From NCBI RefSeq assembly GCF_020404765.1, contig NZ_JAIVEM010000141.1, forward strand, positions 32,492 through 96,491: DNA of 64,000 nt, read 5' to 3'. The stretch comes from Paenibacillus sp. BJ-4 (GTDB lineage Bacteria > Bacillota > Bacilli > Paenibacillales > Paenibacillaceae). Within the stretch, counting starts at the first letter, position 1. Every line of letters begins with the position of its first letter. Below, one piece after another: positions 44,501-59,500 of the stretch. Position numbers and translations under genes: made by a program. The notes below the pieces were generated by a model. That model saw nothing but the letters and a program-made list of their open reading frames with translations, ran no database searches and was not told where the DNA came from.

Positions 44501-47500
44501 TGCGCATACGGGACGGAAGTATACGCCTCCCCGTACACCGGCCGAAGAAGCCCTGGCGTCTGTTTGGCAAGGGGTATTGGGTGCCGAACAGGTGGGTATC
44601 CATGACAATTTCTTCGAATTAGGAGGAGACTCCATCAAGGCCATTCAGGTTTCGTCACGGCTACTACAGACCGGTTATCGGTTAGAGATGAAGGAGCTGT
44701 TCAAATCTCCAACCATTGCGGAACTGAGCACGCAAATACAAACGGCTGTGCGCATGGCTGAACAGGGAACTGTGCGTGGAGCGGCTTGTTTGACTCCAGT
44801 TCAACGGTGGTTCTTTGGGCGGAAGCAGGCAGAGCCCCATCACTTTAATCAAGCGGTCATGCTGTATCGTGAACAGGGATTTGAGGAAAAGACCTTGCAT
44901 CATGTGCTGAGGAAACTCGCCGAGCATCATGACGCCCTTCGCATGGTTTTTCGTCAGACAGAGCATGGGTACGAGGCATGGAATCGTGGTCTTGAAGAAG
45001 GAGAGCTGTATGGCCTGCTTACCGCTGATTTACGGAATGAATCTAATCCGGTCGCAGCCATCACAGCGCTGTCGGACGATATTCAGCGCAGCATCAATCT
45101 GGCGGAAGGTCCGCTGCTGAAGCTAGGACTTTTCCATTGTCAGGACGGAGACCATCTCCTGATCGTGATCCACCATTTGGTGGTAGACGGTGTATCCTGG
45201 CGGATTTTGTTTGAGGATATCGCAGCAGGCTATGAACAGGTGACTCAAGGACAAGCGCTGGTGTTCCCGCAGAAGACGGACTCCTTCCGTGACTGGGGCG
45301 ATGCGCTTTCCCGTTATTCGGAAAGCCAAGAAATCGAAATTCATCAGGCGTATTGGAGAGAGGTGGAAGGTCAGCAACTTGAGCAGTTACCGAAGGATGA
45401 GGCTGTAGAGAGCCTTCTTTTACGGGATAGCAAAGTGGTAACAGCACAATGGACTGTAGAGGAAACCGACCAATTGCTGAGAAAAGCTCACCGTGCTTAC
45501 CAAACGGAGACGAATGATCTGCTATTGACCGCTCTGGGCATGGCCGTATCCAAGTGGTCCGGCATTGGAAAGATTGCTGTGAACCTTGAAGGCCACGGTC
45601 GTGAACCGATTATACCGAATATCGACATTACCCGTACCGTTGGCTGGTTTACAAGCCAATATCCGGTGATTTTAGACTTGGGCGATAACCTGGAAGTGGC
45701 AGCCTTGATCAAGTCTGTGAAAGAAGGACTGCGCCAAATTCCGAACAAAGGTATCGGATACGGGTTGCTCAAAAGCATGGCAAGTCAGGTGGACGCAGAC
45801 AGCTTCAGCTTGCAGCCTGAGATTTCTTTTAACTATCTGGGGCAATTTGATCAGGATTTGCAAGGAAGCTCATTGCAGATTTCACCCTATCCGACCGGAA
45901 GCGCCCAAAGCTTGTTGGGGGAACCAGCCTATACGCTAGATATCAATGGCATGGTGACGGACGGAGCCCTGACTCTGACAATTACCTATAACGGAAAACA
46001 GTATAAGTCATCTACGATGGAACAGCTCGCTGGATATATTGAAGAAAGCTTGCGACAGCTTCTCCAGCATTGCGTAAACCAGGAAAGAACCGTATTGACA
46101 CCAAGCGACGTGCTTGCAAAGGGTCTAAGCATTGCCGACCTGGAAGAGCTCTCCAAGCAAACCAGCCACATTGGCGATATTGAGAATGTATACAGTCTGA
46201 CGCCGATGCAGAAGGGCATGCTGTTTCATGATATGTTTGAGCCGCATACAGGTGCTTATTTTGAGCAGGCTGCCTTTGATTTTAAGGGTAGCTTTGATCC
46301 GGCCGCCTTTGGACAGAGTTTGGATGCCTTAGTGGAGCGTCATGCCATCCTGCGCACGAACTTTTATAGCGGATGGGGCAGCGAGCCTTTACAGGTTGTT
46401 TTTCGGCACAGAGGCGCCAAGCTGGTGTACGAAGACCTGCGGGAGATGGACGCAACGCAGCGCGAAGCTTATTTGAAGACATTTGCTGCAAAGGACAAGG
46501 CACAGGGCTTCAATCTATCTGAAGATGAGCTTCTACGTGTTTCGATTTTGTGTACAGGTGAAGATAGCTTCCGTCTCTTATGGAGCTTTCACCACATCGT
46601 CATGGATGGATGGTGTGTTCCGTTAATTACGCAGGAGGTGTTTGAACATTATTTTGCCCTCCTGGAAGGAAGAGAGCCTCAGTTGGCAGAGGTTCAGCCG
46701 TACAGTCGATATATCGAATGGCTGGAGCAGCAGGATGAAGCAGCTGCGTCCAACTATTGGAGTCGATATCTGGCCGGTTACGAGCAGCAGACGCTTTTAC
46801 CTCAAGTCAGGGAAGCAAGTAAAGGGGAAGGGTATGTATCAGAGAAGCAGAATTACATCCTCGGCAGGGAATTAACTGGACGTCTGGAGAAGGTAGCCAG
46901 AGATGCTCATGTCACGATGAATATATTGCTACAATCCGTATGGGGCATTGCACTTCAACGCTATAACGGTAGCCGGGATGTCGTATACGGAAGTGTAGTA
47001 TCAGGCAGACCAGCAGAAATTCCGGGCATTGATCGGATGATCGGTTTGTTCATCAATACGATTCCAGTCCGTGTGAAGACGGAGGAAAATCTCCCCTTCT
47101 CAGTTTTGATGAAGCAGCAGCAGGAACAATTTATGGCTTCTCATATGTATGACACCTACCCGCTGTTTGAGATTCAGGCTCAGACTGATCAGAAACAGGA
47201 CTTAATCTCACATATTATGGTGTTTGAGAACTATCCTGTTGAGGAGGAGGTAGAGCGTCTGGGTGGTGGCGAGGCTGACTTTGAGATTGAGGACGCCGAG
47301 CTTCTGGAGCAAACGAATTACGATTTTAATTTAATTATCCTGCCTGGCAAAGAGATGAGATTGCTATTCCAGTACAATGCACTTGTGTATGATCAAGTGA
47401 CGATTGAGCAAATCAAGGGACATCTGGTTCACCTCATGGAACAAGTTGTGGAGAACCCTGCAATTTCCGTGGATGCTCTGGAATTGGTCACGCCGCAGGA

Positions 47501-50500
47501 GAGAGAGCAGATTCTGAACGTATGGGGAAACACGAAAGTCAGTTATGAGCACTGTAACACGTTCCACGGGCTGTTGGAGGAACAGGCGGGACGAACGCCA
47601 GAGGCGACTGCCATTGTGTTCGAGGATGAGATGCTGACCTATGCCGAGCTCAATGCAAAAGCCAACGGACTGGCAAGAAAACTGCGTAATCAGGGAATCC
47701 AGACGGGAGATCTGGTGGGGCTGATTGCTGAACGGTCGTCCGAAATGATCGTTGGAATCTACGGCATTATGAAAGCCGGAGGTGCCTATGTTCCAATTGA
47801 TCCAGAGTATCCGAAAGAACGGATCAGTTACATGCTTGAAGATTCCGGAGCAAAGCTGATCCTTACACAGGCCCGCCTCTTGGAGCATCTTGGATGGACG
47901 GAAAATGTTTTGTTGCTGGATGAACCATCGACATATGATGCCGATACCTCGAATTTGAAGGATACCGTTGGCCCGGATGATCTGGCTTACGTGATCTATA
48001 CTTCAGGTACGACGGGTCAGCCTAAGGGCGTATTAGTCGAACATCGGGGACTACAAAATCTTTTGGATGTATACGGGGCACACTTCGAAGTTACACCGCA
48101 GGATCGGATCGTTCAGTTTGCAAGTCTGTCATTTGATGCATCGGTTTCGGAAGTTTTAACGGCACTAAGCCATGGGGCTGCTCTCTGCATCCCTTCTACA
48201 CAAGACATTTTAGATTATGCCTTGTTCGAACAGTTCATAAACGACAAGGGAATTACGATAGCGACTCTGCCACCAGCTTACGCTATCCACCTTGAGCCGG
48301 AACGCCTGCCAGCACTGCGATGCCTGCTTACTGCTGGATCGGCCGCGTCTATCGAGTTGATCGAAAAGTGGAGGAAGCATGTACGCTACTCCAATGGCTA
48401 CGGCCCAACGGAGGACTCTATTTGTACCACAATCTGGTCTGTTCCGGATAGCGAGGAAGCACTGGAAATGGTATCCATTGGCCGACCTATTGCTAATCAT
48501 AGTGTGTACGTGTTGGATGAGCATCTCAGATTGCAGCCTGTCGGCGTAGTTGGAGAGCTATGCATCTCGGGTATCGGATTAGCACGGGGGTATCATAACC
48601 AGTCTGCGTTAATGGATGAGAAGTTCGTCGAAAATCCGTTCACTCCAGGGGAGCGTATGTATCGGACGGGCGACTTGGTTCGCTGGTTACCGAACGGTAC
48701 CATCGAATACGTGGGCCGAATAGATCATCAAGTCAAAATTCGCGGCTATCGGATCGAGCTGGGCGAGGTAGAAGCACAAATGCTCAGAGTGCAGTCCGTT
48801 CAGGAAGTCGTGGCCATGGCTGTGGAAGGCGATGACGGTCAGAAGGATCTGGTCGCTTACTTCGTAGCCGCTCGGGAGCTGGAGGTATCCGAGCTTCGGG
48901 CAGTTCTATCGGAGATGTTACCTGGATATATGATCCCTTCCCGCTTCATACAACTGGAGGATATGCCTCTGACGTCGAACGGAAAAATCGATCGAAAAGC
49001 ATTGCAGGGAGAGCGCGGATGGGCAGTTGCTTCATCTGTAGCTCCGAAGACACCTGTGGAAATTCAATTAGCTGAAATTTGGCAAGAAGTATTGGGTGTA
49101 GAGAACGCGGGAGTGAAGGATAATTTCTTCCATTTTGGAGGTCACTCACTGCGTGCAGCTCTGTTAGTCTCACGAATTCGCAAGGAAATGAACCGCGAGA
49201 TTAGTCTGAGAGAAGTGTTCGAGTCTCCTACAATTGAAGGATTGGCTCGTGCTATTGAGGGCTATACACCGCTCAATTTTGAAGAAATTCCTTCGGCAGG
49301 AGTGCGTGAGCACTACCCACTATCCTCAGCCCAAAAACGGCTGTTTATTCTAAGTCAGCTGGAAGGCGGAGAGCTGAGCTACAATATGCCGGGAATCCTT
49401 ACGGTTGAGGGAGCCTTGGATCGGGAACGGCTGGAGCAGGCATTCCGTCGTCTGATTCATCGCCATGGTTCGCTGCGGACCCGTTTTGTGACTGTTAACG
49501 GTGAACCCGTACAGCAGACCCTGCCGGATGTGCCGTTTGCTGTGGAATATGCGGAGTTGAGCGAGAAGGAGGCAGAAGCTTCCCTTCAGCAATTTGTCCG
49601 TCCTTTTGATCTTGGCGAGGCCCCATTGCTGCGGGTCGGCCTCATCCGGATTGCACATGAGCGCCATTTACTGTTGTTTGACATGCATCATATTGTCTCA
49701 GATGGGGTTTCTATGAATATTCTCATAGAAGAGTTTCTCCGCTTCTACCAAGAGGAGGACTTATTACCTGCGCTACAGATCCAGTACACAGACTATGCCG
49801 TATGGCAGCAAGAGCAACTGGGAAGCGAACGTCTCAAAGCCCAGGAAGCCTACTGGCTGGATGCATTCCGTGGAAGCTTGCCAGTGCTGGATTTGCCGGG
49901 AGATGAAGTCCGTCCTGCGGTGCGAAGCTTTGCGGGGGATCGGATCGACTTCTGTATTGATTCTTCTCTGAGCGGTTCACTCCAGGAGCTGGCCACTCGA
50001 ACGGGTTCTACGCTGTTCATGGTACTGCTGGCAGCCTATACAGCGCTCTTGCACAAGTACACAGGTCAGGAAGATGTCATTGTCGGTTCACCTGTGGCGG
50101 GAAGATCCCATGCCACACTCGAAGGCCTCATCGGTATGTTCGTCGGTACGCTAGCACTGCGTACTTATCCGGAAGGAGAGAAGCCTTTCGAGACTTATCT
50201 GCAGGAAGTGAAGGAAACAGCGCTGCAGGCCTATGAAAACCAGGATTATCCGTTCGAGGAGCTGGTCGAAAAGCTGGAGCTTCAGCGTGACCTGAGCCGC
50301 AACCCGTTATTTGATACGATGTTTGTCCTGCAAAATATCGAGCAGGGAGAACAAGAAATAGAGGGATTGCGGTTCACTCCTTACGATAACGTGCATCCTG
50401 CTGCCAAGTTCGACCTCACGCTGACCGTGAGTGAAGCGGATGGGGCATTAAGCTGCACGCTTGAGTACTCGACTGCGATCTACAAGCGAGAGACTGCCGA

Positions 50501-53500
50501 GCGGATGGCAGGCCACTTTGTACGGCTTATTCAGGAAGCCACCGCCAATCCGGCAATGCCGTTGTCATCCCTTGATATCGTGACACCTCAGGAAAAATCA
50601 AGGCTGATGAAAGATCCAGACGGAGCCAAAGCAGATTATCCTCGTGACAAGACGATTCATGCGCTGTTCGAGGAACAGGCTGTCCGTACTCCGGATGCAG
50701 TAGCAGTCGTATGTGAAGAGGCAACCCTGTCCTACAGAGAGCTGAACGAGCGGGCCAACGGACTTGCCAGAACGCTGAGGGAGCGTGGTTTGCAACCAGA
50801 CGGTTTGGCTGGGATCATGGCGGATCGTTCCCTTGAAATGGTCGTCGGGATTTTGGCCATTTTGAAGGCGGGCGGAGCCTATGTCCCTGTTGACCCTGAA
50901 TATCCAGAGGACCGCATTCGCTTTATGCTTGAGGATTCGGGAGCCAAGCTACTGCTGACACAAACGCATCTGGAGAAACGTGTCTCCTTCGCCGGGGATA
51001 TCGTCAACCTGGACGAGACCACTTCCTACAAGGAAGATGTCTCAAACCTCAAGCCTGCAGCCGGACCAGAGCATCTTGCCTACGTCATCTATACATCGGG
51101 TACTACAGGCAAGCCAAAGGGAACGCTGATCGAGCACAAAAATGTAGTTCGCCTGCTCTTTAATGATAAAAATATGTTTGATTTCGGTCCTCAGGATACG
51201 TGGACACTGTTCCATTCATTCTGTTTTGACTTCTCCGTATGGGAAATGTACGGGGCATTGCTGAATGGAGGACGTCTGGTCATCGTTCCATCGCTCACCG
51301 CGAAGAGTCCAGATCGTTTCTTGCAATTGCTTAAGGACCAGAAGGTCACCGTCTTGAACCAGACGCCGACATATTTCTATCAGTTACTACAGGAAGAGCT
51401 TGGTCATCACGCGGCAGAACTGAGTCTCCGCATGATTATCTTCGGTGGAGAGGCATTAAGCCCGGCCTTGCTCAGGGACTGGAGAACGAAGTATCCGCAA
51501 GTGCAGCTCATCAACATGTACGGCATTACCGAAACGACCGTGCATGTAACATACAAGGAAATTACGGAGCTGGAAATTGAACAGGGCCGCAGCAATATCG
51601 GTACCACGATTCCGACGCTGCGTGCATACATTCTGGATGAACAACGCCGTCCACAGCCGATTGGCATTCCAGGTGAACTCTACGTGGCGGGCGAAGGCCT
51701 GGCGCGCGGCTACCTGAACCGACCGGAATTGACGGAAGAGAAGTTTGTTGCTCATCCGTTTGAAGCGGGCGAGCGTATGTACCGCTCGGGTGACCTGGCA
51801 CGCTGGCTGCCTGATGGAAGCATGGAGTATTTGGGACGGATTGACCATCAGGTTAAAATCCGGGGTTATCGCATCGAGCTGGGCGAAGTGGAAGCGAAGC
51901 TGCTCCATGCTCCGTCTGTAAGGGAGGCTGTAGTGCTCGCCCGGGAGGATGGAAGTGGACAAAAAGTCCTTGTCGGCTATTTCACAGCCGATCAGATGCT
52001 GACGGTAGCCGAATTGAGAAAAGCCTTGGCGGCAGAGCTGCCAGCTTATATGATTCCATCTTACTTCATGCAATTGGAACAGATGCCATTGACGCCAAAT
52101 GGCAAGCTGGATCGCAAAGCACTTCCGGCTCCAGAGGCCAATGTGCAGACTGGAGCAGTTTATGAACCACCAAGGACGAAGGCTGAGGAAGCCTTGGTGT
52201 CCGTATGGCAAGGGGTGCTGGGAGCACAGCAGGTCGGCATCCATGATCATTTCTTTGATCTGGGTGGTGACTCCATCAAGGCGATCCAGGTATCCTCGAG
52301 ATTGTTCCAAGCCGGGTATAAGCTAGAGATGAAGGATCTCTTCAAATATCCGACAATTGCTGAGCTAAGCCCGCATCTTCAAGCAGCCGGACGCACAGCA
52401 GAGCAGGGTGAAATTAAAGGCGCAGCAGAGTTGATGCCAATTCAGCGGTGGTTCTTTGAACGTCATACAGAGGAGCCGCATCATTACAATCATGCCGTTA
52501 TGCTCTATCGGAAAGACGGCTTTGATGAAGCTGCACTCCGGTTGACGATGACCCAAATTGCTACCCACCATGACGCGCTGCGTATGGTCTTCCGGTCTAC
52601 AGAGGCCGGTTATGCAGCCTGGAATCGTGGAACGGACGAGGGCGAGCTCTATACATTGGATATAGCTGATGTGCGACAGGCAGATGATCAGGCAGCTGCC
52701 GTTCAAGCCAAAGCCGATGCCATCCAGGCAAGCTTCCACCTGGAAGACGGCCCACTGTTCAAGCTAGGCTTGTTCCATTGTGAAGATGGGGACCATTTAT
52801 TAATTGTTATCCATCACCTTCTAGTTGACGGGGTATCCTGGCGCATCCTGTTTGAGGACATCGCAATGGGATACGAGCAGGCGTTGAATGGACAAGAAAT
52901 TGTTCTTCCGCAAAAGACAGATTCGTATCTTGTATGGTCTGAACAAGCGGCGAAGTATGCAGCAGGGCCTGCCCTAGACAAGGAGCGTGCATACTGGCAG
53001 CAGATCGAGGATTCAACTCTGGCTCCACTGCCAAAAGACGAAGATCAAGAGCCAGGCACCATTCGAAATACCGAGTCGGTTACGGTAACGTGGTCTGCTG
53101 AGGAAACAGATCTGCTGCTGCGACAAGCGAACCGCGCGTATCATACGGAGACGAATGATTTGCTCTTGACTGCTTTGGGGGCTGCCATTCAGCGCTGGAC
53201 AGGCATGGAGCGGATTCTGGTCAATCTTGAAGGGCATGGACGGGAAATGATCATACCGGAACTGGATATTACCCGTACCGTGGGCTGGTTTACAACCCAG
53301 TATCCGGTTCTGCTGAACCTGCAAGGCGGACAGGAAGTATCTGCGCGAATCAAGCGCATCAAGGAGAGTTTGCGAGAGGTTCCGCACAAAGGCATCGGCT
53401 ACGGTCTTCTGAAGTATATGGCACCGGAGGAAAGTGTCGGATTCAGGATAGAGCCTGAGATTTCCTTCAACTATCTTGGACAGTTTGATCAGGATTTGGA

Positions 53501-56500
53501 GGGTAATGCCCTTAGCCTATCCACACATTCCGTCGGTAAGGCGCTCAGCGATCACACACCACAGCAATATGCTTTGGATGTGAATGGCATGATTGCCGAA
53601 GGCCAGCTATCACTGACGATTACGTACAGCAGCAGACAGTATCGCAAGGAGACGGTGAATCATTTTGCTGAATTATTACAGTCAAGCCTTAGCGAGGTCA
53701 TCCGGCATTGTGTGGCTCAGGAGCGCTCACAGCTTACGCCAAGTGATGTTCTGTTCCAGGGATTAACACTGGAGCAGCTTGATCAACTCACGGCGCAGTC
53801 GGCCCACATTGGAGAGATTGAGGATGTGTACAAGCTGACGCCGATGCAGAAGGGGATGCTGTTTCACAGTCTGCTGGAGCCGGACTCCTCTTCATACTTC
53901 GAGCAGGCTACGTTCGAGCTGCGCGGCAGCTTCGATGTAGATATCTTCTTCGAGAGCTTCCAGGCTCTGGCACAAAGACATGCCATACTCCGTACCGGCT
54001 TTTACAACAATATCGCTGATGTACCGCTGCAAGTTGTCTTTAAGCAACGGTCAATCCCTCTGCGCTACGTAGATCTGCGTTCCGCTACGTTGCAGGAGCA
54101 AGAAGCCCAGATCAAGGCTTACACTGCTGAGGATATGGCTAAGGGCTTTAGTTTGTCGGAGGACCCGTTGATGCGAGTAACCGTCCTGCAAACGGAGCAA
54201 AGCTCCCTGGTATTATGGAGCTTCCATCATATTGTTATGGATGGCTGGTGCATCCCGATCATTACACAGGAGCTGTTCGATTATTATTCTGCCCTGCGCC
54301 AGCAAGTGCAGCCTGTGCTGCCGCCAGCTCAGCCTTATAGCCGTTATATTGAGTGGCTTGATGCACAGGATAATGAAGAAGCTTCAACGTATTGGAGCCA
54401 ATACCTCGAAGACTATGACGGAAATACCGTATTGCCGGAAGGCAAAACGAAATCTCAAGCCAAAGAAGCGGGCTATGTTCTGAATGAGCATGTTCTCCAT
54501 CTGGGTGCATCCTTGACCGGTAAAATGGATGTTGTCGCGAAGCGCAATCACGTGACCGTCAACACACTCATGCAGACAGCCTGGGGACTGATACTTCAAC
54601 GTTACAATGCCAGCTCGGATGTGGTTTTCGGCGGCGTTGTATCAGGTAGACCGGCTGAGATTGCAGGTATCGAAAATATGGTGGGTCTGTTCATTAACAC
54701 AGTACCTATCCGTGTGCAGTCCTCCAAAGACGAAGCCTTTGTCGAGATCATGAAACGTACACAGGCACAATCGCTGGCAGGCCGTGCTTATGATACCTAC
54801 CCGCTGTATGAGATTCAGGGGAAAACAACCCAAAAGCAGGACCTGATTTCTCATATTATGATCTTTGAAAATTATCCGCTCGACGAACAGGTGGAGCAAT
54901 CGGGTAATCAAAATGAAGACAATCTCGAAGTCGCGAACTTCACCATGTTTGAACAAACGAACTATGACTTTAACCTGGTTGTGATTCCAGGCGAGGATAT
55001 CAAGGTCTGCATTCGTTACAACGCTTTGGTCTATGAGCAAGAAAGTATTGCGCGGATCGGAGATCATTTGTTGCAAATGCTTGATCAGGTAGCTACTCGT
55101 CCGCAAGCGACGATACAGGAACTGGAGATTGTAACGCCGGAGGAGCGTACGAAACTGCTTGACTGGGGCGGCAAGGCCCAGGCCTATCCAAGTGATCAGG
55201 GTCTGCATACCTTGTTTGAAGAACAGGTTGTCCGTACGCCGGATAAGATTGCGGCTGTAAACGGCGACATCCAGATCACGTATCGGGAGCTGAACGAGCA
55301 GGCGAACAGGCTGGCCTCCACCTTGATAGCCCAGGGACTACGAAGTGAACAAGTGGTAGGTCTGTTGGCAGATCGTTCTGTGGAACTGCTTGTTGCCATC
55401 ATGGGTGTGCTCAAAGCGGGCGGAGCCTATGTACCTATTGATCCTGAATATCCGCAGGAACGGATTCAATATATTCTGAAGGATTCCGGTGCTGAGATTC
55501 TGCTCACACAGAGCCACCTGACGGAGCTGGCTTCCTTTGAGGGAACGGTTATGGAATTGGATTCCCCGCACATCTACGGAACCGGAGTGGATAATCCTAA
55601 TATTCCTGTTGGAGGAAACGATCTGGTGTACTTAATCTATACATCGGGTACAACCGGAAATCCGAAGGGAACCATGATTAACCACAAGGGGATCGTGAAC
55701 TACATCTGGTGGGCCAACAAGGTCTATTGTGCTGGAAAACCAACGGATTTCCCGCTTTACTCATCCATTTCGTTTGACCTGACGCTGACGTCGATTTTTA
55801 CTCCATTAATGAATGGAGGATTAGTACGGATATATGATGGTATAGATAAAGCGGAGGTTGTACAGCATATTTTGCGCGAAAATGCGGTGGATATTCTCAA
55901 GCTGACGCCGACTCATCTCAGTCTTATTAAAGATATGGCCATCCCAGCGGAAAGTCGCATTCAGCAGCTCATTGTGGGTGGAGAGAATTTGACCACATAT
56001 TTATCGAAAACCATCACAGATCTCTTTGGTGGCAACATCAAAATCTACAATGAATACGGTCCAACCGAAACGGTCGTCGGCTGCATGATTCACCTTTACG
56101 ATCCTGCCAAGGATACACGTGAATCCGTACCGATTGGATTGCCGGCAGACAATATATATATTCATATCCTGGATGAACAGCTTCGTCTCGTACCGTTAGG
56201 CGTGGAAGGTGAAATGTACATCGCCGGGGACGGGGTGGCCCGTGGATATCTGAACCGACCTGAGCTTAGCGCAGAAAAATTCATTAGAAATCCGTTCGCT
56301 GCGGAAGGAAATATGTATCGAACCGGGGATTTGGCGCGTCGCCTTCCTAATGGAGACATTGAGTACATTGGGCGTATTGACCATCAAGTTAAAATACGGG
56401 GCTATCGTATTGAGCTTGGTGAGATTGAGGCCAAGCTGCTGGACATTCCACTTGTCGAGGAAGCTCTCGTTGTTGCGTGGGCAGACGCCAATGGACAGAA

Positions 56501-59500
56501 ATCGCTGTGCGCCTACTTCGTAGCTGACCGGGAAATGTCTGTCAGTGAGCTCAGAAACGAACTGTCTGCCGGACTGCCTGCATATATGATCCCGTCTTAC
56601 TTCGTCCAACTGGACGTGATGCCTTTGACACCGAATGGCAAGCTGGATCGTAAGGCACTGCCTGAACCAAACTCAGGTGTAAAGGCAGGTGCAGACTTTA
56701 CCGCTCCGCGGACGGATGTTGAGACCATTTTGGCATCGATCTGGCAAGGTGTGCTCGGCGTTCCGCTTGTCGGCATACATGATAATTTCTTTGAGCTTGG
56801 AGGCGACTCGATCAAATCCATCCAAGTATCTTCAAGGCTTCTCCAAGCAGGCTATAAGCTTGAGATGAAGGACTTGTTCGGCTATCCGACAATTGCAGAG
56901 CTGGCACAGCGCGTTAGCGCAGTCAGCCGAATTGCGGACCAAGGCGAGGTACACGGAGCAGTAAGACTGGGACCTGCCCAGCGCAGATTCTTCGAAGAGC
57001 AGTCGATGGACCTGCACCACTTTAATCAGTCGGTCATGCTGTACCGACGAGAAGGCTTCAACACCGATGCGCTCGCCGAGGTTGTTCGGAAAATTGCAGA
57101 GCATCATGATGCTCTGCGGCTGGTGTTCCGCCAAGGAGAGCGGGGATTTGGAGCCTGGAGCCGCAGCTTGGGTGAGGGTGAGCTTTATAGCCTCCAGATC
57201 CACGATCTGCAGGATGAAGAAGACCCGGCTTCGGCAGTAGAAGCAGGTGCGGAAGCCATTCAGCGCAGCATTTCTCTGGAGGCTGGACCTCTCTTTAGAC
57301 TGGGTCTGTTCCGCTGCGCGGACGGCGAACATCTGTTAATTGCTATTCATCACCTGGCTGTTGATGGCGTATCCTGGCGTATTCTTTTTGAGGACCTGCA
57401 GGAAGGCTACGAGCAGGCAGTGCGCGGAGAAGCTGTGAAGCTTCCGCAGAAGACAGATTCGTACCGTGCATGGGTAGAGGGAATTTCACAATACGCTAAC
57501 AGCCCGGCGGCTGAACAAGAACGCAGCTATTGGGCAGATATAGAAGGAGATGGCTTTGCCCCTCTTCCAAAGAACAAGGCAGACGGCGCTCTTCTCATCA
57601 AAGACAGCGAGGCTGTTACGGTGAAATGGTCGCCAGAAGAGACAGAGCAGTTCCTGAAAGAAGCGAATCGCACTTACAACACGGAAGTTAACGATCTGCT
57701 CCTGACGGCTCTCGGTATGGCTGTTCACGAGTGGACGGGAATCGAACGTGTAGGCATCCTTTTGGAAGGGCATGGACGGGAGCCTGTTGTACCGGAACTG
57801 GATATCACTCGTACAATAGGTTGGTTTACAAGCCAATACCCTGTCGCCCTTGAGATGGGAGGGGAACTGGAGATCGGCGCCAGAATCAAGCGCATCAAGG
57901 AAGGCTTGCGTCGTATTCCGAACAAGGGTGTCGGATATGGTATTTTAAAATATTTAAGCGACGTATCCGATGTCTCCTCCTTCTCGGCTGAACCGGAGAT
58001 TACCTTCAACTACCTGGGGCAGTTCGACCAGGATCTTGCAGGGGGATCGATGGAGGTATCGCCTTACTCCGTGGGATCTGAAGTCAGTGAGCAGATGGTG
58101 CAGCACCAGGCTTTGAACATTAATGGACTGATTGCCGAAGGACAACTTCAACTTTCGGTCAGCTATAACCGTCAGCAGTTCGATACAGAGTCGGTGACGA
58201 AGTTTGTCGGCATCCTGAAAGGACACCTCAGCGAAGTCATTGGACATTGTGTACGCAAGGAAAGAACGGAACTTACACCAAGCGACGTACTCCTCAAAGA
58301 AATCAGCTTGGAACAAATTGAAGAGCTGGAAGAGCAGACACGGCATATCGGCACGATTGAAAATATGTATAAACTGACGCCGATGCAAAAGGGAATGCTG
58401 TTCCACAGCTTGCTGGAGCCTCATTCAGAAGTCTACTTTGAGCAAGCCAAATTTGAAATTCAGGGAGCATTCTATCCTGAGGATTTCAAACGCAGCTTAA
58501 AGCATCTGATGAAACGGCATGCCATATTGAGAACGAATTTCCATGCCGGATGGGGCGATTTCCCTATACAGATTGTGTTCAAAGAGAGACCGTGCGACTT
58601 CGTATACGAGGACCTGCACGAGCTGGAATCCAGTGAAATTGAGGCGCGTCTTGCAGCTTATACTGCTCAGGACAAAGCAAGAGGTTTTGACCTTGCTGAA
58701 GGAGCATTGCTGCGCGTGGCCGTTCTACGGACGGCAAAAGAGGCTTACCATCTACTGTGGAGCTCTCATCACATCATTTTGGATGGTTGGTGTATGCCGC
58801 TGGTGCTTCAGGAAGTGTTTGAGACATACGGAGTTCTGCGTGAGCAAAGGGAGCCTGAGCTTCCTGCTGCTGTATCGTACAGCCAGTACATTCAATGGCT
58901 GGAGCAACAAGGTGAGGAAGAAGCATCCTCATACTGGAGAGGATATCTGGAAGGCTACGAGCAGCAGACGAAGCTGCCGCAGGCGATAACACAGCCATCG
59001 ACAAAGGCAGAGGCCTACGTGTCGGAAAAGCTTGTTTTCACGTTGGATGCAGAACTGACCGAACGGCTGGAACAAGTGGCCAAGCAAAACCAGGTAACGA
59101 TGAATACGCTGATGCAAGCAGCCTGGGGAATCGTGTTGCAGCGCTACAATAGAAGCCGGGATGTCGTCTTCGGAAATGTGGTATCGGGGAGACCTGCCGA
59201 GATTCCGGGTATTGAAAGCATGATTGGTCTCTTCATTAATACAGTTCCGGTTCGGGTACAGGCCGAGGGAAGCGATTCGTTCTCCCATGTGATGAAAAGA
59301 CAGCAGGAATTATATTTGGCAGGACATGCTTATGAGTCCTATCCGCTCTACGAGATTCAAGCACAGAGCGAACAGAAGCAGAATTTAATTTCCCATATTA
59401 TGGTATTTGAGAATTACCCGGTAGAGGAGCATCTGGAAGAGAAAATTGCCAGTGAAGAGGCTGAATACAAAATTACGGATGTTCAGATGTTTGAACAGAC

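Noticed and set aside
51456..52310. 284-residue open frame on the minus strand inside fusA
   Set aside because: It is antisense to the conserved A4-T4 coding sequence and reads as low-quality shadow protein; similar shadows occur opposite other A domains.
42067..58790. Repeated segments in fusA considered as a tandem repeat or assembly artefact
   Set aside because: Repeats correspond to homologous C, A, T and E domains with distinct specificity residues and the frame stays open for 7,908 codons.
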